Assembly (NCBI RefSeq): GCF_023913775.1 | Contig: NZ_JAMXAX010000008.1 | Span: 31,255 to 95,254 of the forward strand | Length of the DNA: 64,000 bases | Direction: 5' to 3' | Source: Acidovorax facilis | Lineage (GTDB): Bacteria > Pseudomonadota > Gammaproteobacteria > Burkholderiales > Burkholderiaceae_C | Shown here: positions 1 to 8,871 of the stretch, piece after piece | Position numbering within the stretch: the first letter of the stretch is position 1 | Layout of the letters: the number at the start of each line of letters is the position of its first letter | Notes under the pieces: generated by a model | Told to the model about the DNA's origin: nothing | Databases searched by the model: none | What the model saw: only the letters and a program-made list of their open reading frames with translations | Position numbers and translations under genes: made by a program

Positions 1-58
1 CCGTTTGTCTTTCACCATCCGCACTGCGAAGCCTGTGCGTGCGGGCAGGGTGGAGGTG

Positions 59-1168
59 TTAGAAACTGTCGCGCCCCTGCACGCGTGCCACAACACGCAA
101 GTCCGCGCCCAAGGTCTCTACGGACTTGAATTCCAGCGCCAGCCCATCGGCCAAGGCCGTCAGCGGGCCAAAGTCTGCAATCCCCCGTCCTGCACCCAAA
201 AGCCGTGGTGCCAGGTACAACAACAGCTCATCGACCAGGCCTTCTCGGACCAGAGAGCCATTGAGCTTGTGCCCGGCCTCTACATGCAGCTCGTTGATGC
301 CCCGTTGGCCCAGGTCCTGAAGCATTGCCGAAAGATCGACCTTGCCGTTCGCATTGGGCAGGTGGATCACCGTGGCCCCACAGGCTTGCAAGGCTGCCTT
401 CTTGGTTTCGTTTTCGGAGGCCGTGTAGACATAACAATCGCGCCCGTTCATCAGCAGATTGGTGTCGGTCGGCAACTGCAACTGGCTGTCCACCACCACC
501 ACATGGGGCTGGCGTGGCGTAGGCACTTCGCGGACGTCAAGCCGGGGGTTGTCATCCAGCACAGTGCCAATGCCCGTCAATACAGCACACGCCCTGGCCC
601 TCCACGCATGCCCATCCGCCCGGGCAGCGCGGGACGTGATCCACTGGCTGGCGCCATTGTTCAGGGCGGTGGTGCCATCCAGCGAGCTTGCAACTTTCAG
701 CCGCACCCAGGGTGTACCCCGGATCATGCGGCTGAAAAAACCGATGTTGAGTTCTCGGGATTCTTCAGCCCCCGGGCCGACCACGACCTCAACCCCTGCC
801 GCACGCAGCCGGTCAAACCCGCGCCCCCCCACCAAAGGGTTTGGGTCCGCCAACGAGGCCACCACTTTGGCAACACCCGCTTGGATGAGTGCATCGCAGC
901 AGGGGCCGGTTCGCCCGTGGTGGGAACAGGGCTCCAGCGTGACATAGGCTGTGGCGCCCGACGTATCGAACCCCTTGCCGCTGGCGTCGCGCAAGGCCAC
1001 CACTTCAGCGTGCGGCCCACCCGCACGCTGCGTGAACCCTTGGCCTATCACTTCGCCGCTTGGAGAGACAAGCACGCAGCCAACACGCGGGTTGGGGTTG
1101 GAAACAAAAAGCGCCTGGGTGGCGAGCCCAAGCGCTTGGTGGATGTGAGGGGGCGCTTTGTGAATCAT
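59..1168 (-). CDS. ribD: Bifunctional riboflavin biosynthesis deaminase/reductase RibD
   Basis: Carries out the deamination of the pyrimidinone intermediate and the NADPH-dependent reduction of its ribosyl side chain in riboflavin synthesis. The N-terminal half is a zinc cytidine-deaminase fold: HAEV near residue 54 and PCSHHGRTGPC near residue 80 supply the zinc ligands and the catalytic Glu. The C-terminal half is the RibD reductase domain, beginning around VRLKVASSLDG and ending with the HVEAG and DELLLYLAP segments. At about 369 aa it has the usual bifunctional length. I chose the ATG at 1168; an in-frame TTG at 1177 is the alternative, and neither has a clear Shine-Dalgarno. It follows pilE by only 25 bp on the same strand, so it may be read through from the pilin operon. 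No riboswitch is visible upstream. Confidence 0.93.
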   Translation of the reverse strand: MIHKAPPHIHQALGLATQALFVSNPNPRVGCVLVSPSGEVIGQGFTQRAGGPHAEVVALRDASGKGFDTSGATAYVTLEPCSHHGRTGPCCDALIQAGVAKVVASLADPNPLVGGRGFDRLRAAGVEVVVGPGAEESRELNIGFFSRMIRGTPWVRLKVASSLDGTTALNNGASQWITSRAARADGHAWRARACAVLTGIGTVLDDNPRLDVREVPTPRQPHVVVVDSQLQLPTDTNLLMNGRDCYVYTASENETKKAALQACGATVIHLPNANGKVDLSAMLQDLGQRGINELHVEAGHKLNGSLVREGLVDELLLYLAPRLLGAGRGIADFGPLTALADGLALEFKSVETLGADLRVVARVQGRDSF

Positions 1169-1193
1169 GGCGCCCAAGATGGTAGCTTAGTGG

Positions 1194-1622
1194 CTATTTG
1201 TTCCAGCAGGTGGCATCAAAGCCAGCATCACTTTGGATTTTCCCGTTGGCACCTCGTATCCCTGTGTGGGTCAATGTGTAGTTGCCGCATTTGTCACCTA
1301 CCTGGGGCGTGCCTGCCCGAGGCGTCGCCGTTAACGTGAACGATGAGGTCGTAGCAGGGCCCCCAATGGCTATGGTGTATCGCTTGGTGGCATCCCCAGC
1401 CCAAGTCAGCGTGCTTGGCAGCGCGGTTGGGTAACTACCGGTGGCAGTGGAGGCTCTCTCCAACCATTGCTGCGCCTGTAGCAATCCAGCGCGCGCGTCA
1501 GCACGGTGCCCGCGTCGGATGTACTCGCTGTACGAAGGTATGGCGATTGCGGTGAGTATGCCAATGATGGCCACCACAATCATCACCTCGATCAGCGTGA
1601 AGCCCTGGTGCTTTTTGTGCAT
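1194..1622 (-). CDS. pilE: Type IV pilin-like protein PilE (minor pilin)
   Basis: A class III prepilin of 142 aa. The short leader MHKKHQG is followed by [20 protein letters not shown], giving the PilD cleavage site after Gly and the conserved Glu5 of the mature pilin. The conserved segment [11 protein letters not shown] continues the N-terminal helix, and two cysteines near the C-terminus (KCGNY and ATCWNK) can form the D-region disulphide. Its place at the end of a fimT-pilV-pilW-pilX-pilY1 operon identifies it as the PilE-type minor pilin and not the major PilA subunit. It probably helps prime pilus assembly with its neighbours. Confidence 0.9.
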   Translation of the reverse strand: MHKKHQGFTLIEVMIVVAIIGILTAIAIPSYSEYIRRGHRADARAGLLQAQQWLERASTATGSYPTALPSTLTWAGDATKRYTIAIGGPATTSSFTLTATPRAGTPQVGDKCGNYTLTHTGIRGANGKIQSDAGFDATCWNK

Positions 1623-1651
1623 ATGATTTTGCTCTCTGGTTGACGCACCGA

Positions 1652-4600
1652 TTATTGCAGCTGGCGCCAGCTGGGGCGTGCAGGTTGCTCAGGCATGCGT
1701 GCAAGCTTGTCGGGCTTGTTGTCTCCTCCAGAGAGCGTAATGGTTTTTTTGCCGGCTACATTGCTGACAGCTCCGGGTGGCAGTGTCATCCGTGACACGC
1801 CATCGTCTGTGGTGTTGTAGAAGCCATCGCCATTGCGGTCCATAACTTGTACGCCTGGTTTCTTGCCATCCATGATATTGAGCAAGGTAAGGTAGGCTTT
1901 CTCTGGCGTGCCTGCCGGTTCACAGGTTTCGTCAGTGGAACCGTTGCCACCGTACGCGGGAGTAACTGAAAACACCATCAAATTGTTGCTTGCATCGAAG
2001 AAACTTATCGGACGCAGCACACGCTCGCTGGTTACTTGGAAATTGAAGTACCAGCCTTTCTTCACGGGGCCTTTGGTAGCATCGTAGTTGACATTATTCT
2101 GGGTCATTTGCCAGAAGCGCCGAGCAGAACTCACTCCTTGACCTGCAATACCTGTGGTATCCACCATGTCTTGCTTGACCAGATCGCTGGTTCCACTGAC
2201 AGCAGTAGGAATCACACCATCGTCGGATATATCTGTATTGATGACAAGCTTGCCAGAATTGATTTTGTAGTGTGTGTTGTCAAGAATGGAATAGACAGAC
2301 TGCACATCCGTACTGCTCCGATCATTGTCAGTGAGATTAGCTCCGGTACCAAAGGCCACCATCATGCCGCCCGCACCACGGTCATTCGCCTTGACGGTGG
2401 GAGGTGCAGTGATGGGCTGCCGCTTTCCAGAGTACTCTGCAGTAAACAAAGGTTTACAAATAGAGGTTTTCCAGGCACAAGGTGTGGCATCGGTGCTTCC
2501 CCATGCTGCGACCGACCAGACGCTGGCATTGGGGCTGGTCAGGTCAAACTTCCAGAGATTGCCTTTCAGATCACCAGCGTAAACGATATCCACTTTACCA
2601 TCGCTGTTGATATCCACTGGTTTGGGTGCCGAAAGGCCGTTGGCAATGACATTGGTGTCGAGAGTAGCATTAATTGGGGAGCTGATTTTTTGGTTCCCTG
2701 TAGCAACAATTTTCACCAATTCTTTGAGGCCATCCAAATATTGAATCAGTAGAACGGGCCGCTCATTTTTACTGTTATAACCATTGCCCATAATTACAGC
2801 CCACCGATTGTCGTTCATCATTGCGACTTGGCTGGCTTTGAATGGATTGTTGTCATCCATGACGGGAGGATGGAAAATATGACCAATGTCCTCATCGTCG
2901 CTGCCTGCCGTCAATGGCGCGCTGGGGTGCAAGGTTTTGTCCATTACAACCAAGTCTTTGGCATTGACAGTGGCGAAGGTCGTTGCGGGAGTACCTGACT
3001 TCCCACCAGGCTGGGTAACATCAAGCACGAAATACCCCTTGCCTCCTGCTCCCAAGGTGCCAACCAGAAGGGTTCGCCAATCTGGTGGCGATGCACTATC
3101 TGCCAGGTTTGCATCACCTGTGAACGGAGAGCCATCTACGTAGTAGCGATGAACGTAACCGGGTTCGCTTAACTTAGCGAGTTCAGGAACGACTGCTTTG
3201 GGAATGTATGCAATCTGCTCTTCCCCATCGACTCCAGAAAAACCGTGCAGCATGCCGTCATTGCCGCCTACATAGACCATCGGCAGTCGGTTTTTGTGCG
3301 TAGAAACGAAGGATTTATAACCTTTGAACGAGTAATTGCTAGCAGGCTTATCGACGTACCAGATACTGGAGTTTCCAATATCTCCCTGCCGTGAGTCGCG
3401 TACGCGAAATGGTTTACTGGCAGTACCTTCTTCATAGGTCCTTTCACCCCTTATGAAATTGGTACGCTTTTCCCCAAGACTACCACCGTCAAGAAGTGTC
3501 TTCTGAGTTGCACTCAATTTTGTCGTCCCAGTTTCCCATTCAAAAGATACGCCTTGGTTGGTATCGTCATTTGTGGTCAAAATCACCCGGGTTGAAATGT
3601 CCCGAAGATCCAGCTTGTTGGCGGTAGTTTTATGGGTGCTGCCGCTCACAACTCCCCATCCTGGATCAGGCGATGTATTGCCTGACGTGTCAATTTTATC
3701 GGCTCTTACATACCCTGACCACTTCTTTGGGTCATAGCCTGCAGTAAATCGCTGAAGATCAGTTCGGATGTTGGTGCTGGAACTACCTGCCATACTGGCT
3801 ACATCGGCCGTATTTTCAAGATTAATATTTTCAAGAATCTTTTTGAATGCTTCTTTTAAGTCATATTTACGGCCAGGGCCGGTAGGGTAGAATTTTCCGC
3901 GACTATTAATTGCAATATGCCAAAGTTCGGCAGGATTGTTGGAATTAAGATTTTGGAGTACTGTGGGTACCCAGGTCGTTGTGCCTGCGACGAGCTTTGA
4001 GTAATCTCCGCCCGCACCGTAGTTGTCATCATCTGCCATCGACCATTTGGGTGCGCTTGGCCACGAATAAGCATCGGTGCCGTACCCTATGGTGTAGTTT
4101 ACGAGGTGCTGCCATTTGGCTGGATTGTGCTTCGGATTCCAGTACCGTTGTAATGTGGTTGAACCAAAGGTTTCTGTAGAGGGAACTCCATCAGTTGTAC
4201 TGGGCTTGATCAAGTCGTCAATGCCTGTCTGCAAATCTTCACGCCACATTCTCATGGCCCAATCTGCTAATAAATTACCTTGCGCACCCCGATAGACGTT
4301 GGTTTGATCAGATGCTGTATCGTAAATTTGCCCGTCTGGGAGTGTGTAATTCACATTGTCTGCCTCTCCAGGCAGTTCGCTGGCGGCATAGCCGTTCCAG
4401 CCGCCATCGGTCATGAAAATGTGGTATGAGCGGCGGCAACCCAAGTAAGGTTCTTCCTTTGTCCCAGGTGTATAGGCCCAAGGACTATTCAAGCTCTTAC
4501 CCACTTTCATATAGGTGTAGGCTTGTTTCATCATCCGGTGAGATGGTGTTCCGCTATTTGCTGAAAGGCTACCCGCGAAACTCAAAAAATTGGTCCGATG

Positions 4601-4978
4601 GGTGTCGTCAAGAACTTTCATGGAGTTGACAGCACCTGCAGTCAGATTGCCTGCCCCAGTGGATCCACCATTGTTGTGCATCACCTGCCATGCCAAGCGA
4701 ATCTTCCCATCGGGCAACAGCAGTTTGTCATTGAATACGACTGCGAGAGCCTCTTTCAAGCGGAACATCTTGGTCTTGGTATCCCCGCCTCCTACTTGTT
4801 CGCTCATACTCCCGGAATCATCTACAGACAGAATGACATTCGGTGTCGGGGGTATGGATACCAAACCCGGGGGAAGTGTTGAAAAATCCAGGGGGTCAGC
4901 TAGCGTTACTTGAGGGGTGCAGACTGCAGCAATCAGAGCGCCGATGGCCGTTTTTTTGAATAATGGCGATTTTTTCAT
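1652..4978 (-). CDS. pilY1: PilY1-type pilus tip/biogenesis protein
   Basis: A large (1108 aa) secreted pilus-associated protein with an N-terminal Sec signal peptide (residues 1 to about 27, ending TLA). A von Willebrand A-like MIDAS motif DDSGSM lies near residue 53. The C-terminal half is a beta-propeller (PilC/PilY1 domain) with the calcium-binding loop DINSDGKVD followed by [14 protein letters not shown] at about residues 785-808, which matches the known PilY1 signature. A second Asp-rich loop, DRNGDG, lies near the end. PilY1 proteins cap the pilus, oppose PilT-driven retraction and can act in adhesion or surface sensing. AGGAG sits 8 nt upstream of the ATG. The central part is clearly richer in A+T than the flanking housekeeping genes. 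Confidence 0.93.
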   Translation of the reverse strand: MKKSPLFKKTAIGALIAAVCTPQVTLADPLDFSTLPPGLVSIPPTPNVILSVDDSGSMSEQVGGGDTKTKMFRLKEALAVVFNDKLLLPDGKIRLAWQVMHNNGGSTGAGNLTAGAVNSMKVLDDTHRTNFLSFAGSLSANSGTPSHRMMKQAYTYMKVGKSLNSPWAYTPGTKEEPYLGCRRSYHIFMTDGGWNGYAASELPGEADNVNYTLPDGQIYDTASDQTNVYRGAQGNLLADWAMRMWREDLQTGIDDLIKPSTTDGVPSTETFGSTTLQRYWNPKHNPAKWQHLVNYTIGYGTDAYSWPSAPKWSMADDDNYGAGGDYSKLVAGTTTWVPTVLQNLNSNNPAELWHIAINSRGKFYPTGPGRKYDLKEAFKKILENINLENTADVASMAGSSSTNIRTDLQRFTAGYDPKKWSGYVRADKIDTSGNTSPDPGWGVVSGSTHKTTANKLDLRDISTRVILTTNDDTNQGVSFEWETGTTKLSATQKTLLDGGSLGEKRTNFIRGERTYEEGTASKPFRVRDSRQGDIGNSSIWYVDKPASNYSFKGYKSFVSTHKNRLPMVYVGGNDGMLHGFSGVDGEEQIAYIPKAVVPELAKLSEPGYVHRYYVDGSPFTGDANLADSASPPDWRTLLVGTLGAGGKGYFVLDVTQPGGKSGTPATTFATVNAKDLVVMDKTLHPSAPLTAGSDDEDIGHIFHPPVMDDNNPFKASQVAMMNDNRWAVIMGNGYNSKNERPVLLIQYLDGLKELVKIVATGNQKISSPINATLDTNVIANGLSAPKPVDINSDGKVDIVYAGDLKGNLWKFDLTSPNASVWSVAAWGSTDATPCAWKTSICKPLFTAEYSGKRQPITAPPTVKANDRGAGGMMVAFGTGANLTDNDRSSTDVQSVYSILDNTHYKINSGKLVINTDISDDGVIPTAVSGTSDLVKQDMVDTTGIAGQGVSSARRFWQMTQNNVNYDATKGPVKKGWYFNFQVTSERVLRPISFFDASNNLMVFSVTPAYGGNGSTDETCEPAGTPEKAYLTLLNIMDGKKPGVQVMDRNGDGFYNTTDDGVSRMTLPPGAVSNVAGKKTITLSGGDNKPDKLARMPEQPARPSWRQLQ

Positions 4979-4990
4979 AAAATTCTCCTG

Positions 4991-5746
4991 TCAGTTTTTC
5001 ATTTTCTGACGAACAAAAGTTGACTGCAGCACAACCTGCGTACTCGGTTTAAGCCCACGAGCTACGGCAGTGATGCGATATGCGACGCTTGGAAGGAGGT
5101 TTAGTGCAAGGCTGTTGGAGCCATTGGTGATAAGGCCTGTATTCCCTGCATTGTTATCGTAGGGAAGAATTTCAATCCAGTACCAGCCGCCTTTGGTGGC
5201 ATCATCTCCTGGCTGATTTAATTTCAGGATTGGGTTGCTTTTGCTGCCTGCCTCGGCGCCAGTAAATTGGCCATAGCGCGCCCCAACACCATCCACCATT
5301 AGTGCAGTCAATGTGGTCTTGTCATTCCAGAAATCCTGATTGCCTGTACGTTTCAGGCATATTCCCTTGATGCATTTTGTAGTTGCACCATCCAGTTCGC
5401 TCAAAATGTTCCCAATTTCCTTGTCTTCAGTGGGTATCCATACTTTATTTACTACCGCGTCAGGAACTCTGCATACCTCGGGTTTACCTGCGGCCGGGAC
5501 GCAGGCGGTCCCATCTGGTCGCTCACCACGGATGTCGAATTCTGCATCCTGGACGAGCGCTTGCGCTGCTTCAAAAGCTCTCTGGTAGTCGGCGTCGTTG
5601 CCAACAATCATTTCATTGAACAGAGAGGTTCTGGAACCCCACATTGCCAATAAAGCTGAGAGCATGACAATAACTATTACTACGAATAGAGAAATGCCAC
5701 GTTGTAATTGAGGGGTTTTTTTTGACATGCTTTGCATGATGGTCAT
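4991..5746 (-). CDS. pilX: Minor pilin assembly protein PilX
   Basis: A 251-aa protein whose prepilin-like N-terminus (LQRG then ISLFVVIVIVMLSALLAMWG) lacks Glu at mature position 5, which is typical of PilX. The segment RTSLFNEMIVGNDADYQRAFEAA, quoted here only to locate the motif, matches the PilX N-terminal domain: a short EM-GN-D-RA-EAA pattern just after the hydrophobic helix. It starts 9 bp after pilW and ends 12 bp before pilY1. PilX is one of the minor pilins that prime assembly and help carry PilY1 to the pilus tip. The first ATG (5746) is used; ATGs at codons 4 and 7 are alternatives. Confidence 0.88.
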   Translation of the reverse strand: MTIMQSMSKKTPQLQRGISLFVVIVIVMLSALLAMWGSRTSLFNEMIVGNDADYQRAFEAAQALVQDAEFDIRGERPDGTACVPAAGKPEVCRVPDAVVNKVWIPTEDKEIGNILSELDGATTKCIKGICLKRTGNQDFWNDKTTLTALMVDGVGARYGQFTGAEAGSKSNPILKLNQPGDDATKGGWYWIEILPYDNNAGNTGLITNGSNSLALNLLPSVAYRITAVARGLKPSTQVVLQSTFVRQKMKN

Positions 5747-5755
5747 TGTCCGTAA

Positions 5756-6646
5756 TCAGCCCGTCAGCCCTTGGCTTCGCAACTGGTATGTGGTGCGAAA
5801 GGTAATGTGAAGGCGATTTTTTCGATTGGCCGGAAGTGTGCCGGTACTGCTCATATTGACGGCAGTGCCATCACAGCCAGTGTAGGAGCTGCCGGCGGGC
5901 ATATCGATGGGTTCATCGCCATAAAGTACGATGCATACATCTGCTCCATAAACAGTATTCCAGGCAGTTCCAATCGTGGTTGCATTGACAGTTTGAATTT
6001 TCGGAGCGCCTGTAGTGCTATCCGTTTGCCGAAGGTAGTTGACTTGGAAGTCTGCGATATTGCGGGCCAGCGCTTGTGATCCAATGCCTGTTCCGGCACA
6101 GCGAAATTCCTCACCTTGTAGAATGAACTGGCTCTGGAGGATGTTCTGTTCAAGAGGGGCTACCGGCAAATTCGGTGCGTTGGAGAGGCAGTCGCGGAAA
6201 AAAGAAACGTTGGATGCGGAGGTGAAGCTCGGTTCGGCATAATTCTGATATGCGACAGAGAGTTTGTATTCAGACGCTGTTGGTGAGTCTTTTCCAGAGA
6301 TTGGCGGTGTAGATGCTGTCAGCGAGTGAAGTGATATATCTGGAGTGAAAGCAACAACATCTGCAGGGTCAATGGGATCGGTAGGTCCCTTATTGGCAGC
6401 CAGATCCAGGCGCATCGAACCTGCTTGCCGCAGTTGCTGTCCAATAATGCGAAAGATATAAGAGGCTTGTTGTTGAATTTGGCTGGCATCACTCACAGTG
6501 CCAGATACCCCGCGCGAAATCATCAGTGCACTGGCAGCAACGGCAATCGTCATAAGGCCAATGGTAATTCCAACCAATAACTCCACCAGTGTGGCGCCAT
6601 GTTGAGTGGATAGATTTTCAGATCTTGGGAGATAGTTTTTTTTCAT
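5756..6646 (-). CDS. pilW: Minor pilin assembly protein PilW
   Basis: A 296-aa prepilin-like protein. Residues 19-40 show the type III leader and hydrophobic helix: QHGATLVELLVGITIGLM, with Glu5 present after the HG/A cleavage site. The long leader (about 20 residues) and the later segment QALARNIADFQVNYL, shared by PilW proteins, support the call. PilW acts with FimT, PilV, PilX and PilE in initiating pilus assembly at the inner membrane. It lies 3 bp after pilV in the same operon. Confidence 0.9.
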   Translation of the reverse strand: MKKNYLPRSENLSTQHGATLVELLVGITIGLMTIAVAASALMISRGVSGTVSDASQIQQQASYIFRIIGQQLRQAGSMRLDLAANKGPTDPIDPADVVAFTPDISLHSLTASTPPISGKDSPTASEYKLSVAYQNYAEPSFTSASNVSFFRDCLSNAPNLPVAPLEQNILQSQFILQGEEFRCAGTGIGSQALARNIADFQVNYLRQTDSTTGAPKIQTVNATTIGTAWNTVYGADVCIVLYGDEPIDMPAGSSYTGCDGTAVNMSSTGTLPANRKNRLHITFRTTYQLRSQGLTG

Positions 6647-6649
6647 TGT

Positions 6650-7258
6650 TCAGACTCCAGGGCAAAAAGTCTGCGGCAAGGTCGGGCCTCCCATTGTGTA
6701 GGGCGCGCAACGGGCTGTCAGTTGAATGTACTGAAGATGGCAGATGCTGTTTGCGGGGCAGGAAACACTGCCTGTTTCTGTGTTTGTAATTTTGAAAACA
6801 GCGCCTGTTCCCGTATCTTTCTCATTTTCTCGCCAGCTAACCATAACCCCCAATTGTCGATTGTTGTTTGCGACGGTCTCATCTGGAACAATAAAGACAT
6901 TGACGTCCGAATTGGGAAGTGCGTTGGTAACGGCCTGACGCCAGCGTGAGACGTCATAGAGGGCCAGCTGTTGAGAGTTGCAGGGTGTAGTTTTGCAATC
7001 AACAGGTGCTGTAGGTGTTGCGCCCCAGTTCATTAAATAGCTGTTGATATTTCCTGGGGCATTGGGGTTCACCTTGGTGTGCTCGCTCAGGTCTTCAATC
7101 AGTCGAATGGCTTGCGCACGCCGTACCCCTGTCTGTGTGTCCGCGAGTGTGCGAAGTTGTACCCCCAAAATTCCCAAAATGCCTAGCGCTGTAACGACAA
7201 TAGCAACAAGCGATTCAATCAGGCTAACACCGCGTTGTCGATTATTTTTCACGGACAT
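6650..7258 (-). CDS. pilV: Minor pilin assembly protein PilV
   Basis: A 202-aa prepilin-like protein. The leader MSVKNNRQRG is followed by VSLIESLVAIVVTALGILGI, the PilV signature with Glu5, and then by the conserved segment QLRTLADTQTGVRRAQAI. The start overlaps the 3' end of fimT by 10 bp, which implies translational coupling. It forms the pilus-priming minor pilin set with its neighbours. Confidence 0.9.
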   Translation of the reverse strand: MSVKNNRQRGVSLIESLVAIVVTALGILGILGVQLRTLADTQTGVRRAQAIRLIEDLSEHTKVNPNAPGNINSYLMNWGATPTAPVDCKTTPCNSQQLALYDVSRWRQAVTNALPNSDVNVFIVPDETVANNNRQLGVMVSWRENEKDTGTGAVFKITNTETGSVSCPANSICHLQYIQLTARCAPYTMGGPTLPQTFCPGV

Positions 7259-7812
7259 GTGGTTGCTCCTTTCGTTGCTTTAATGCGGCCACCTGAAGAA
7301 ATGCACAGAGCTGTTGCATGCCTCGACGCTACGCCCAGCGGCTGGGGTGTGACGCTGAAACTGGCAGCCCCAAGTCCGTTGATCTGTCCCCAGCGATCCA
7401 CTTTGTAAAATGCACCATTGAAAAGGTGGTTAACGTTGACATTGGGCAAGTTTGGAAACGTCTGCAGGACTGCATCTGTTCCGTTCAGAATCCCATCATT
7501 ATTTGCATCCGTAAAAACAATCCATCCACATTCCCATTGTTGGACGGTCCCGGTGGCGCAATTCTTTCTCACGGAGACAAGTCCTCCCCGCTTGATTGCT
7601 TCTGAGCGGGCTAAATAAATACTGTTTGTTATCTCCTCGGTCGCAGCCCTGACCCTGAAGCCGTCCATCAAGTCTCTAAAGCTTGGTCCAGCCAAAGCTG
7701 CCAGCACGGCCACAATGGCTACAACAATCATCAACTCGATCACGGTGAATCCACGACTTGGCCGAGAGCGTGTCTGCATTTGCGGTGGAAGAGAGGGGGG
7801 CAGTACTTGCAT
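7249..7812 (-). CDS. fimT: FimT/GspH-family pseudopilin
   Basis: First gene of the minor-pilin operon, 187 aa. After a 20-residue leader the sequence GFTVIELMIVVAIVAVLAAL gives the prepilin cleavage site and Glu5. It continues with GPSFRDLMDGFRVRAATEEI and LARSEAIKRG, the typical GspH/FimT helix. In related bacteria FimT is a minor pilin, in some cases a DNA-binding one needed for natural transformation; that role here is inference. AGGA 7 nt upstream supports the ATG at 7812. Confidence 0.9.
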   Translation of the reverse strand: MQVLPPSLPPQMQTRSRPSRGFTVIELMIVVAIVAVLAALAGPSFRDLMDGFRVRAATEEITNSIYLARSEAIKRGGLVSVRKNCATGTVQQWECGWIVFTDANNDGILNGTDAVLQTFPNLPNVNVNHLFNGAFYKVDRWGQINGLGAASFSVTPQPLGVASRHATALCISSGGRIKATKGATTCP

Positions 7813-7900
7813 ATCGTCATCCTACGAAGATAAGGTGCGTGGTAGTCAGGTTAGGTGACGGGTGGCACCTACACGCCGACGAGAGGTTGGCTTCAGCCTG

Positions 7901-8206
7901 TCACTTGCGTGTGTATCCCCTGCAGGCCCCGGCGTTGTGCAGGCCTCGGCACTCCCGGAACATACGACGGTCGCGTTCGGCCGCTGTCTCTTCAGAGGTG
8001 CTGCGTTGGTAGGTGACCTTGCTCACGCTTTTTTTCCCGGGAGAGGTTTTGGCTACATGGGTTTTATCGTCTGTGGAGCCTTTGGCCTGCGCGACGCCGA
8101 CGCCTGTGAGTAGTGTTAGCGCGATACCTGCAGCCAGCAAGGCAAGCAGGCTCTGATGCAGGGTGTGAGGAGTGGTGTGGTGGGGAGTGCGCTGAGATTG
8201 CATCAT
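7901..8206 (-). CDS. Small secreted or membrane-anchored protein of unknown function
   Basis: A 101-aa reading frame beginning MMQSQRTPHH. Residues 16-40 are hydrophobic (SLLALLAAGIALTLLTGVGVAQA) and end in an AQA-like signal peptidase site, so the mature protein would be about 60 residues. The mature part is basic and has two cysteines near the C-terminus (FRECRG and GACRGY). I do not recognise a family. It stands alone between fimT and the divergent rpsO. The ATG pair at 8206/8203 is chosen because longer versions would run through the rpsO promoter region. Confidence 0.6.
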   Translation of the reverse strand: MMQSQRTPHHTTPHTLHQSLLALLAAGIALTLLTGVGVAQAKGSTDDKTHVAKTSPGKKSVSKVTYQRSTSEETAAERDRRMFRECRGLHNAGACRGYTRK

Positions 8207-8258
8207 GCGGTTTTCGGTCGAAAATGAATGTGTGTAGTGTTTCCGGATCGGGTTGTGC

Positions 8259-8290
8259 TTGGCAAGGTGAAAATGCGGCTGGGTTATACT
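8259..8290 (+). promoter_or_regulatory. Putative sigma70 promoter for rpsO
   Basis: A TATACT -10 hexamer lies at 8285-8290, with TTGGCA at 8259-8264 as the nearest -35. The 20-nt spacer is long, so the -35 assignment is doubtful. It lies about 110 bp upstream of rpsO with no other plus-strand gene between them. Confidence 0.4.
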
Positions 8291-8397
8291 CAGCTGGTTT
8301 TGCATGGTGCAAGACGCACGCCTGCAGCCGTTCCAGCCGCTGGCGCAAGTAAAAACCACGGCCCAGCTTCCTTTGCGGGCCTTATCAAGGAAAAATA

Positions 8398-8664
8398 ATG
8401 ATCGCATCCTCCATCAAGGCCGAAGTCGTCAAGGCGAACGCCCGTGCTGCCAATGACACTGGTAGCCCAGAAGTGCAGGTGGCCCTGCTGACCGCCCGCA
8501 TCAACGAACTGACCCCTCACTTCAAGACGCATGCCAAGGACCACCATGGTCGCCGTGGCCTGCTGCGCATGGTGAGCCGTCGTCGCAAGCTGCTGGACTA
8601 CCTGAAGGCCAAGGACGCTGACCGTTACACCGCGCTGATCGCCAAGCTGGGTCTGCGCAAGTAA
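8398..8664 (+). CDS. rpsO: Small ribosomal subunit protein uS15
   Basis: An 88-aa S15 protein that binds 16S rRNA and helps nucleate the 30S platform. Family motifs are clear: [16 protein letters not shown] near residue 20, [19 protein letters not shown] near residue 36, and [10 protein letters not shown] near residue 61. Length is normal. AAGGA lies about 8 nt upstream of the ATG. It is followed by a terminator and then pnp, the classic rpsO-pnp order. Confidence 0.98.
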   Translation: MIASSIKAEVVKANARAANDTGSPEVQVALLTARINELTPHFKTHAKDHHGRRGLLRMVSRRRKLLDYLKAKDADRYTALIAKLGLRK

Positions 8665-8679
8665 TTGCAATCGCATGCG

Positions 8680-8717
8680 AAAACGCCTGGGTTAGTCCGC
8701 TAGCTCAGGCGTTTTTT
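8680..8717 (+). terminator. Rho-independent terminator after rpsO
   Basis: AACGCCTG (8682-8689) pairs perfectly with CAGGCGTT (8706-8713), and a run of six T residues overlaps the end of the right arm. It lies 18 bp after the rpsO stop and would separate rpsO from pnp, at least in part. Confidence 0.85.
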
Positions 8718-8750
8718 ACTTCGGAGTCGCAAAACAGAGCGAAGCTGTGT

Positions 8751-8850
8751 CATTCCAATGAAGTTGCCGCCATGGGTTGGTGTGCAGGTTCCCTGGAATG
8801 GCATCGTGTTCTGAATTGCTCTCCAAGCCAATCTGGTAGCGCGCTACCAG
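8751..8850 (+). promoter_or_regulatory. pnp leader with two potential hairpins
   Basis: The 150-bp rpsO-pnp gap holds two inverted repeats. CATTCCA (8751-8757) pairs with TGGAATG (8794-8800), and CTGGTAGCGCGCTACCAG (8833-8850) is a perfect 18-nt palindrome ending 21 bp before the pnp ATG. In E. coli pnp is autoregulated through RNase III cleavage of a leader hairpin. These structures suggest similar control, but the role is inferred. Confidence 0.5.
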
Positions 8851-8871
8851 CTATTAAAACAGGAGCTGAAC

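Noticed and set aside
1169..1193. FMN riboswitch before ribD
   Set aside because: Only 25 bp separate ribD from pilE, too short for the RFN element and with no matching sequence.
5..1339. 444-residue plus-strand open frame at the left edge
   Set aside because: It lies opposite ribD and pilE, shows no family features, and ribD is unmistakable on the other strand.
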